Origin: Litsea cubeba
Taxonomy: Eukaryota; Streptophyta; Magnoliopsida; Laurales; Lauraceae
DNA length: 64,000 nt
Reading direction: 5' to 3'
NCBI GenBank assembly: GCA_012931725.1
Contig: CM022951.1
Location: forward strand, 21,911,457 to 21,975,456
Numbering within the stretch: the first letter of the stretch is position 1; the number at the start of each line of letters is the position of its first letter. Positions 57,302-64,000 of the stretch are shown here, piece by piece. The notes beneath the pieces were generated by a model, which saw nothing but the letters and a program-made list of their open reading frames with translations, was not told where the DNA came from and did not search any database. Position numbers and translations under genes: made by a program.

Positions 57302-57650
57302 TGTTAAACATGCCCAAGGCCTGTTAAAGATTATGGGTCCAGCTGAGTGTAATTAGGATAAGGGCTGACTGTAATGTCAAACATAACAGCTGCCAATGGG
57401 TTGTTGGGTTGTTATTGTCAAACATAACAACTACAAATGGGTTGTTGGCATAGCTGTTATGTTTGACATGTAATGTGCCTAATTTCTAGCCTAACTTATA
57501 GCCTAACTTATGCCTAATTTGTAGCCTAACTCAAGGATGTACAACATTATATATAGAGTTCAATAGATCATGGAAAGACAACCAATTCTATTCAGACAAG
57601 AGAATACAATTCTGAAACTTCTCATCTTTCATATGTTCTTGAATTTGTCA
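57302..57650 (+). repeat. Inner Copia 5' LTR
   Basis: 349 bp, TG...CA. It contains a duplicated stretch (AACAACTACAAATGGGTTGTTGG-like, about 57390-57450) and a TATATATA box at about 57549-57556. Confidence 0.92.
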
Positions 57651-57962
57651 TGGTATCAGAGCTACTGATTCATGTCCTAGCATTCTAAGTTTCCTCAAGT
57701 TTCAAGGACCTATAGATCCTCCCTGCTTCCACGTCTGGAAGCTCTTGGTGTATCTCCAATCATCTCCGATCGGCTCCGATCATCTCAGTTCATCTTAGAT
57801 CAAGTGTGGCCCACCTAAGATCGTCTTCAACACCTCTACGGAACCAGCCCAAGTTGGTCGACTGGAATTCTCTATTCCCAGGTAGGTCTTCTACTGCATA
57901 CAGTGAATCATTAAGTTTATTAATCTGATTTCATCTCAGTCTTTGACCGGTATTGCTTTAAG

Positions 57963-59720
57963 ATGGAAAAATCCGAGGTTACCTTGATCCGGTTCACGGG
58001 AAAAAATTACCCCGCTTGGTCGTTTCAGTTCCAAGTATACCTTGAAGCTAAAGAATTGTGGGGCTATATTTCTGGATCTGACCCTAAACCCACGGAAGAT
58101 GAGAAGAAGATCTCCTCTTGGCATACTAAAGATGCCAAAATCAAAAACTGGATTCTGGGATCCGTTGAGCCTCATCTGATAATGAACCTCAAACCCTACC
58201 CCACTTCTATAGAAATGTGGGAGTATCTCCAGCAAGTATACCATCAAGATAACTCTGCACGTCAATTTCATCTTGAATGTGCAATTGCTGAATATGCACA
58301 AGGGAGCTTGTCTATCCAAGACTACTATTCGGGATTCCGGACCCTATGGTCGGAATACGATAGTATTAAGTATGCAGGTGTGGCTGCCAACATTTTGATC
58401 GTCATTCGCGATCTTCAGGCCTCTAGTCAGCGAGATCAATTTTTGATGAAATTACGGAATGAATATGAAAGTGTTCGATCTGCCCTGATGAATCGGACGC
58501 CTCTACCTTCCTTGGCTGTCTGCTTGAATGAGCTCTTACGCGAGGAACAGCGCATGGCAACCTCGGCCCAGATAGCTCAACAAAAGACTGAGATCTATTC
58601 AGTCGCGTTCTCAGCAACTAAAGCCCCTCAGCTTCCGCCTCGCGACTTGAGCAAAACACAGTGCTACAGTTGTCAAAAATTTGGGCATCTTGCCTCTCAA
58701 TGCAAACAAAAAGTCTGCAGTTACTGTAAAAAATCGGGACATATCATCTCTGAATGTCGCCGCCGCCCACAACGTCCATCTCCACAGTATCAGACTTCAC
58801 AGTACCAGAATTTCCAGCATCAGGCTCCACAGTATCCGGCTTCGCAGTCTCAGACTCCACATTCTCAGCCTCCGCATGCTTATGTTGCTTATTCTGTTAT
58901 GCCTGCTCCTACATCAGCACCCTCCCAGCCTGGGCCCTCATCTTCTCTGACTCCTGACATGGTTCAACAGATGATTGTCAATGCCCTCTCTGCTTTTGGT
59001 CTCTCAGGTAACACACCTTCATCTTCTACTTGGTTTGTTGATTCCGGTGCGTCTAATCATATGACTTATTCCCGTACTCCTCTCTCCAATATGCAACCAT
59101 ACAATGGCAATCTTCAAATCCAAACTGCTAACGGAGGAAATGTTCCCATTACTGCTCTCGGCGATATATCTGGTCCAATCCCATTGAAAAATGTTTACCT
59201 TTGTCCCAATTTAACTTCAAACCTATTGTCCGTCGGGCAACTTGTTGAAAATAATTGTAACATCTCTTTTTCTTCTTCTGGTTGTGTTGTGCAGGACCAG
59301 ATGTCCGGGAAGGAGATCGTGAGGGGGCCTAAATGTGGACGCTTGTTTCCGCTGGATTTTTCTAAAGTTTCTAAGAATATATTTGACAAAAATGTGTTTT
59401 GTTTTTCTATTAGAGATAACTGCCAATTATGGCATAAAAGACTCGGGCACCCTAATTCCAAGGCTTTGTCTCTTATGTTAAATTCTGGCTTATTGAATAA
59501 ATCTCTTGGCTTCTCTTCTTGTGTACCTTTTGATTGTGCTACTTGTAAAATGGGAAAGAGCAAAACTCTTCCTTTTCCTCTTTCCACTTCACAAAGCACT
59601 CAGTGTTTTGATCTAGTTCATAGCAATGTATGGGGAATTGCTCCCGCTCTTTCTCATGCTCACTATAAATATTTTGTCACTTTTATTGATGATTTCAGTC
59701 GGTTCACATGGGTTTATTGA
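57963..59720 (+). CDS. Copia Gag-protease-integrase, truncated (585 aa)
   Basis: Uninterrupted frame from ATG 57963. Gag has FTGKNYPAWSFQFQVYLEA at the N-terminus and a UBN2/Retrotran_gag_2-like region to about residue 200. Two CCHC knuckles lie near 228-262 (CYSCQKFGHLASQC and CSYCKKSGHIISEC), followed by a serine/proline/glutamine-rich spacer. Protease is at about 355-420 with WFVDSGASNHM; GAG-pre-integrase at about 485-540 with LWHKRLGHPNS and CATCKMGKS. The integrase core is cut at FVTFIDDFSRFTWVY. There are no stops, so the nucleocapsid and protease could still be made; RT and RNase H are absent. Confidence 0.92.
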   Translation: MEKSEVTLIRFTGKNYPAWSFQFQVYLEAKELWGYISGSDPKPTEDEKKISSWHTKDAKIKNWILGSVEPHLIMNLKPYPTSIEMWEYLQQVYHQDNSARQFHLECAIAEYAQGSLSIQDYYSGFRTLWSEYDSIKYAGVAANILIVIRDLQASSQRDQFLMKLRNEYESVRSALMNRTPLPSLAVCLNELLREEQRMATSAQIAQQKTEIYSVAFSATKAPQLPPRDLSKTQCYSCQKFGHLASQCKQKVCSYCKKSGHIISECRRRPQRPSPQYQTSQYQNFQHQAPQYPASQSQTPHSQPPHAYVAYSVMPAPTSAPSQPGPSSSLTPDMVQQMIVNALSAFGLSGNTPSSSTWFVDSGASNHMTYSRTPLSNMQPYNGNLQIQTANGGNVPITALGDISGPIPLKNVYLCPNLTSNLLSVGQLVENNCNISFSSSGCVVQDQMSGKEIVRGPKCGRLFPLDFSKVSKNIFDKNVFCFSIRDNCQLWHKRLGHPNSKALSLMLNSGLLNKSLGFSSCVPFDCATCKMGKSKTLPFPLSTSQSTQCFDLVHSNVWGIAPALSHAHYKYFVTFIDDFSRFTWVY

Positions 59721-59737
59721 TGTTCTTGAATTTGTCA

Positions 59738-59881
59738 GCTATAACATAGGAAGTTGCTTTGTATAAGGATACTAATAATAGGGTAATCAATCCCTATATA
59801 ATGAGAAGGTCATAGCCCTAAAGGGCTCTCACGTTTTCCACCTCCAATCTCACTGTTCTCTTCATGCGTGTGAATCTGTCA
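59738..59881 (+). repeat. Right part of the outer Copia 3' LTR
   Basis: Begins with the duplicated GCTAT, then AACATAGGAAGTTGC, matching the 5' LTR from about 55871 to its end. It ends CTGTCA at 59876-59881. Confidence 0.9.
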
Positions 59882-60054
59882 ATAAATTGGTATTATTGAG
59901 CAAATGGTGGTTGAGGTATGGTAAAGGAAGGGATGCATGGAGAAAGATTATCGTTGATAAATATGGGGAGGGTTTTGTGGGGGTGAGAATTTGGTAGAGT
60001 TTATAGGTCAAAGGGTTCAAAGGTGTAGAATGGTCATTCAAGGATGGGAAGTCT

Positions 60055-60173
60055 CATCATCATCATCATCAAAGCCTTGTCTGAACTATGTTGGGGTTGG
60101 CCACATGAATTCTGCTTCTGCATTTTGATCTATCCTAAGCCAAATCCTTGGATAGGTTGCACTTATTTAGATT
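60055..60173 (-). mobile_element. RTE-type LINE tail, reverse orientation
   Basis: Starts with CATCATCATCATC (the inverse of a GATGAT tail), followed by the reverse complement of the same RTE 3' end seen at 3542. It is flanked by an exact 12-bp duplication GATGGGAAGTCT (60043-60054 and 60174-60185). It is inserted in the LINE. Confidence 0.88.
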
Positions 60174-60363
60174 GATGGGAAGTCTAAGTTTGAGAAAGTT
60201 TTTTCATCGGGATTGGGATTTTAGGTGGGGAAATGCGTATGTGTGTGATTCTGGGGTGAATGTATGGGAGGGAGATGAGTCCTTAGGGTTAGGTTTCCAT
60301 AGTTGTACGGAGAGTGGTTGTTCATAAAGAGGGATGTTTTAGTCAATGAATGAGTCCTTGAGG

Positions 60364-60664
60364 CCCGTTTGACACTTAACTAGTTTAGTAAAAGTCAAGT
60401 AAAGCCTCCATGTTTCAGACAAGGGGTCATATCAAAAGTACACTTTTTCAAAATTCCCTCCTTTTTATAAAAAAGTCAAAAAGCAACATTCTTTCTCCAC
60501 TAAAAGACAAAAAAACTCCACTTTTCTATACAAAAAATAAAAATGATTCCATACCAAACAACTAAAAATAAAATACCATCCTAAACCCTTTATATTTTAT
60601 TCTCTCTTGATTTGATGCTTTACTTTATCTTTATCTTTATCTTACGGTAAAATTACCAAATTGG
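60364..60664 (-). mobile_element. hAT-type MITE, copy 2
   Basis: 301 bp, inverse of the element at 1288-1586. It has CCCGTTTGACAC at the left end and TTACCAAATTGG at the right. The flanks CCTTGAGG (60356-60363) and CCCTGAGG (60665-60672) are an 8-bp target duplication with one change, the hAT size. The LINE text continues on both sides. Confidence 0.85.
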
Positions 60665-61029
60665 CCCTGAGGGAAACATAATGTGGTTGCATTCCTTTTA
60701 GAAGAAATTTGTCAAAGTTAGAGTCAATTGAGTATATGGGTCGTTATTTTATCTCTTAATGATGTTTTCATTTGAGGGGATTCACATGATTCTAAAATTT
60801 GGAGGTGGGTGCCATCAAGGGGGCTTTTCATCCATATTGTTCTTCCCTTATCTTGCCTCTCACTATTCGGCTTCCCTTGTTCTTTTGTTTGGGTAGGGCT
60901 GCTGCCTCTAAAGTGGGGGCTTTTTGGTGGGTGGAAATTGCAGGGAAAGTGTTCATTAAGGAGAATCTAAGAAGAAGGAGGAATCTTATCTACTATATTG
61001 ACTTCTTATCCTTTGTATGAGCTGCAGTA

Positions 61030-61390
61030 GCAGTTTGTTGATCATCATTTTGTTCAATGCTTATTTGCAAAGAAGTAATAACTGTTTTTATTTTTATTTT
61101 TTGGGGTGAATTGAGTGCGGGTTGGGTCTGTTTCAAGCAAGGGGGGAAATCCTATGGAGATGATGTTACCGTAGGTACTATGGTTGGTGTGGAAGGGGAA
61201 AACTAGTGTTTAATTATGAGGAAACAGATTTAGATGAGGTGTTAATTTCAATAAGAATAGAGTTTCTCAGGATTGAATTAAGAGGCTTCAAGGATAGATT
61301 GAAGTGGAAGAAAGCAGAGAAAGATTTCGTGCATACCTTTACCTTCCTATTGGTTAAAGTTCAGTGTATATGGACTGGTGACGGGTAAAC
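61030..61390 (+). other. Decayed LINE spacer between zf-RVT and RNase H
   Basis: Partly readable as the zf-RVT tail (a VDHHFVQCLFAKK-like string near 61035-61075). The remainder includes a 60-codon open frame with no recognised domain. Confidence 0.4.
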
Positions 61391-61917
61391 CTGGTATGAT
61401 TGAAGTTGGAGGACTTTAAGTGGTGACGGGAAAGTTTTAACTGCATTTTCCAGCTCGGTAGGTGCAAATGAATCTAAATAAGCAGAACTTTTAGACATTC
61501 GTCAAGCTTTAAGAATATTCAAACAAAAGTTCTGTAGGCTATCTTGAAGGTGACTAGGAATGCAATCGGTTTGGCCATGAACAAAGGGAGCACCTTGGAG
61601 GCTGGCTTTTATTTTGAGGAAAATTTGAGATCTTAAACTACAAGATGCATGTGATCTTCTCGCTTGTGTTCAAACTCAGAGAAGCCAATGAAGAATTAGA
61701 CACCCCGTCCTCTTTTTTGTATAATGTTTTTAAATTTTTAATAATTTTTTTAAAGTGCTGATAGGAAGAAAGGTAAGAGGAAGAGGATAGATCGCTTTTC
61801 GTTTGCACACATGACCCTTTAGAAGGTTTAATTTAAACATTTAATACAATACTATATTTTTGCCTTTAACATCAGCATATATGTATAAGAACCTGTGACA
61901 AATATTTTGGATAACCT

Positions 61918-62256
61918 ATGATACGCGGATACTTTTACAAGCCCAACGTATCCGCATCGGATTGATACAATACTTGTATTGGTACCTGATATTGCACCGA
62001 TACTTTTAGGGAACAAGTTTAACATATCCTACTTGTAAAGTCTTTTATTTCATATAGTTCTTTTAATTTTTTTTTACTTCTCACCATAAAAAATGCTAGA
62101 AAGGGATGAAAACAATGATAATTTCATTGATTTAAAAGTGATCTAAAGAAAAAATTAGGACACCTGTAACTGTATCCGCATCCTGGATTTTCAAAAGTGA
62201 GGAGTTGTATCCCCGTATCAATGTCCGTATCCATATCCGTATTCGGGCATCATAGT
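61918..62256. mobile_element. 339-bp TIR element with GGATACG/GTATCC repeats
   Basis: Inverted ends ATGATACGCGGATAC and ATGATGCCCGAATAC are flanked by a direct repeat GGATAACCT (61909-61917 and 62257-62265), a 9-bp Mutator-sized duplication. The interior is full of GTATCCG and GATACTT strings near both ends, with AT-rich sequence between. It is non-coding. Confidence 0.8.
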
Positions 62257-62265
62257 GGATAACCT

Positions 62266-62880
62266 TGTGGTTTTATTGTTCTACATGGTTCTCCAAAGCT
62301 TTGAAAATTTGCATTATCTAACATTTGTTTCATGTGCTGGTCTTCAATGGTGTCAGTCAACTTTTCATTATTGAAGGTTTGTTTGTTTTATTTGAAATTC
62401 ATACATTGTTAGGTTGTTTATTTTATTTGGATTTCTTTTCTCTTTATAACTTTTCCTTTTTGTTTCCTATATCCTTTTGTACTCTCATGGAAGGTTGGTC
62501 TATATATTGGTTCCTAGGGAAAGCTTTCAGAAAAAGAAAAAAGAATGTTCTAGAGCAAGGGCAGGTCTTTTGGAAAATATCATCACTTTCAGTTGCTTGG
62601 AGAAATTAGAAAGAGTTGAATATGAAATTCTTTAAAAGTGCTATTTAGTAGGAGAAATGGTGGGAGAATAAATTGTGGTTATCTCATTTGGGTTTATGTG
62701 CTTATGGGGTTGAGCTGTTTCTTACTTGAACTTGGAAGGGAGTGGATGCAGTCATTAGAAGGCATTGTAGTCCATAAATGAGAGCCATACGCATGGTGAG
62801 TCTTAATGTTGAGGTAATGGAACAAATGTCTCCTAGGAAATTTGGGGCCCTTGGGAAGTTGGGTGTAAGGGGAGTGCTTT
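62266..62880 (+). other. Unassigned sequence
   Basis: About 615 bp, T-rich at first, with several short open frames (one of 94 codons at 62325-62609 that reads as low-complexity hydrophobic sequence). No family was recognised and no RNASEH2C exon was seen. Confidence 0.4.
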
Positions 62881-63741
62881 AGGGGGTGTTTGGTTTTTGT
62901 GAAAATGATTCACATGCATGTGTGTCATTTCACATGTGAGAGATTCCATTGTTTGTCATTTTCACATCTCCACATGCGAGTTTGAGTACATCCAACGGTT
63001 CACTATTTTTCAGAAATTTCTTTATATTTTTCAGAAATTTCTTTAAATCCATGATGAATCAAGACAAGGACTTTGACACCCCCTCCCCCCAGCCCTTTTT
63101 TTTTTCCCGCATTCTAAAGCAAATGAACAGTTCAGATCGTGAAAATGGTCACCACAGAAGTTCATAATGATAGATTTTATGGACTGAACTTTTTCGCAAA
63201 TATCTTAACATCCATGATGAATCAACAGATGAAATTTACCCTGTCTATTGTTGGCCTAAAGAAGAGGATGGGTGGTTCAGAACATGATTTAGTGGCCCAC
63301 AAAAATAGGGAAATTGGAAAAAAAAAAAAATGGACCGGCCCCAAGGGATGCTTCCAGCCTGTCATTTACACTAGTTACATCCAACGATCTAATGGTTTTT
63401 CACAAATTTCTTGAGATACACAATGAATGAAAGCATGAAATTTGACCCCATAATGAAAGCCGTTTTGGGTCTTCTAAAGAGGATGAATGGTTCGGATCAT
63501 GAAAATGTGGCCCACAAAAGTCCAAAATGGTAGATTTTAGGGTCTTGACTTTTTTTGCAAATATCTTAAAATCCATGATGAATCAATGGCTAAAATTTGA
63601 CTAGCCGGTTTTGGCCTGCCAAAGAGGATGAATGGTTTAAGCATCACATGCGTAAATGAGCCTAAGCAAACATAATGGTGCATAACCTTTACACATGTGA
63701 ATCATTTACATAACTAAATGACTGTAACCAAACAACACCTT
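62881..63741. mobile_element. hAT-like non-autonomous element
   Basis: The left end AGGGGGTGTTTGGTTTTTGTG and inverse right end AAGGTGTTGTTTGGTTACAG share a GTGTTTGGTT core. Both run into AATGATTCACATG. It is about 861 bp with no long frame. The interior holds two to three degenerate repeats containing CATGATGAATCAA, AAATATCTTAA and AAAGAGGATG. The target duplication could not be fixed (GGAGTGCT against GGAGAATG only partly agree). Confidence 0.65.
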
Positions 63742-64000
63742 GGAGAATGATAAAGAGCTATTTATTGCTTTCTCCATTGGGATGGCAATCATGGCAATGT
63801 GGAAATTATGACCATGAGATAATGCATAAAAATTATTCAAGAATCATTATTTCTATCTTTTTATGTAATAGATAGCCATTCAATAAATGCATTAAGATGG
63901 CTGAAGGGAAGTTGAAACTTGAAAGTTCCTTAGAGGTTAGCATTCTTGGTGAATGAGTTAGATATTATCCTTTGTCGGCCCAAGAGATGGAATGAGAATG
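63742..64000 (+). other. Unassigned right edge
   Basis: 260 bp of AT-rich sequence with no recognised feature. Confidence 0.4.

Larger units (their letters stand above)
57302..59737 (+). mobile_element. Inner Copia element, internally deleted, TSD GCTAT
   Basis: Inserted in the outer 3' LTR. It is flanked by the perfect 5-bp duplication GCTAT (57297-57301 and 59738-59742), and the outer LTR sequence resumes exactly afterwards. The complete 5' LTR is 57302-57650 (TGTTAAAC...TTTGTCA, 349 bp) and the primer site TGGTATCAGAGC starts at 57651. Gag to early integrase follows, then an abrupt jump at about 59720 to the last 17 bp of the LTR (TGTTCTTGAATTTGTCA). RT, RNase H and nearly all of the 3' LTR are missing. 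Confidence 0.93.
55776..59881 (+). mobile_element. Outer Copia element (deleted), host of a second Copia
   Basis: The 5' LTR (55776-56015, 240 bp, TGTCAATC...TTTGTCA) is intact. The primer site TGGTATCAGAGCC (tRNA-Met type) is at 56016-56028. The internal region begins directly with RT and RNase H; gag, protease and integrase are deleted. A polypurine tract GAGGGGGGGGGG ends at 57200. The 3' LTR (57201-59881) is split by the inner element. Flanks TTAAA and ATAAA differ at one base, and the surrounding LINE reading frame resumes correctly, supporting these ends. Confidence 0.9.
55735..61760 (+). mobile_element. LINE (L1-type) 3' half, split by three later insertions
   Basis: Remaining pieces: 55735-55775 (GRLGSEMIRVL), 59882-60054 (NKLVLLSKWWLRYGKGRDAW), 60174-60363, 60665-61030 (zf-RVT region with FVWVGLLPLKWGLF and ENLRRRRN), and 61390-61760 (RNase H: DGKVLTAFSSSVGANES, AELLDIRQALRIF). 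The reading VL-NKLVLLSKW joins directly across the Copia nest. Frameshifts and stops show it is dead. The 3' end is taken at the T/A-rich stretch near 61720-61760 and is approximate. Confidence 0.82.

Noticed and set aside
62325..62609. 94-codon open frame near the right end
   Set aside because: It is a low-complexity Phe/Leu-rich translation of T-rich DNA with no recognised domain and no splice context.
62881..63741. A definite 8-bp hAT target duplication
   Set aside because: The flanks GGAGTGCT and GGAGAATG agree at only part of the positions, so the superfamily call rests on the termini alone.

Overview
This is nuclear DNA of a flowering plant. The evidence is spliced genes with GT-AG introns, a plastid-targeted-type tetrapyrrole gene, plant-type Copia, Athila, LINE and RTE retroelements, CACTA, Mutator-like and hAT-like DNA elements, and a nuclear fragment of plastid atpA. 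The species cannot be named from the sequence.

Two host genes are supported, both on the + strand and both partial. (1) HEMC (hydroxymethylbilane synthase) has four exons at 2703-3113, 10331-10534, 11220-11397 and 11956-12068, giving 301 in-frame codons plus a stop. Its first exon (transit peptide and extreme N-terminus) was not found and probably lies left of the window. Its 7.2 kb intron holds an RTE tail and a LINE fragment split by a decayed Copia element with a perfect 5-bp target duplication; an inverted-repeat element sits in the place of most of the Copia 5' LTR. (2) RNASEH2C (RNase H2 subunit C) has its first two exons at 51027-51201 and 51285-51377. No third exon was found in the remaining 12.6 kb, which is packed with LINE and Copia fragments.

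Between the genes, 14082-50886 is best read as an old tandem duplication of a roughly 4.6-4.8 kb segment (copy A 14082-42937, copy B 42932-50886), joined at the 6-bp microhomology AATGCT. Each copy later received its own insertions. The other copy therefore serves as the empty site and fixes insertion boundaries to within a few bases.

Copy A holds a 4.7 kb Mutator-like element, several hairpin MITEs, a 3.4 kb solo LTR, a 12.5 kb Athila retrotransposon with nearly identical LTRs and an intact 1829-residue Gag-Pol frame, and a 2.66 kb TIR element with two arrays of 33-bp palindromic repeats. Copy B holds an inverted MITE complex, a 2.57 kb CACTA element that has captured cyclin-D and PPR gene fragments, and a 576-bp insert containing plastid atpA sequence.

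The right end (51.4-64 kb) is a nest. A LINE running from about 55.7 to 61.8 kb is split by a Copia element, which is itself split by a second Copia element (TSD GCTAT), by an RTE tail and by a hAT-type MITE. Two more TIR elements follow. No RNA gene or CRISPR array was recognised.
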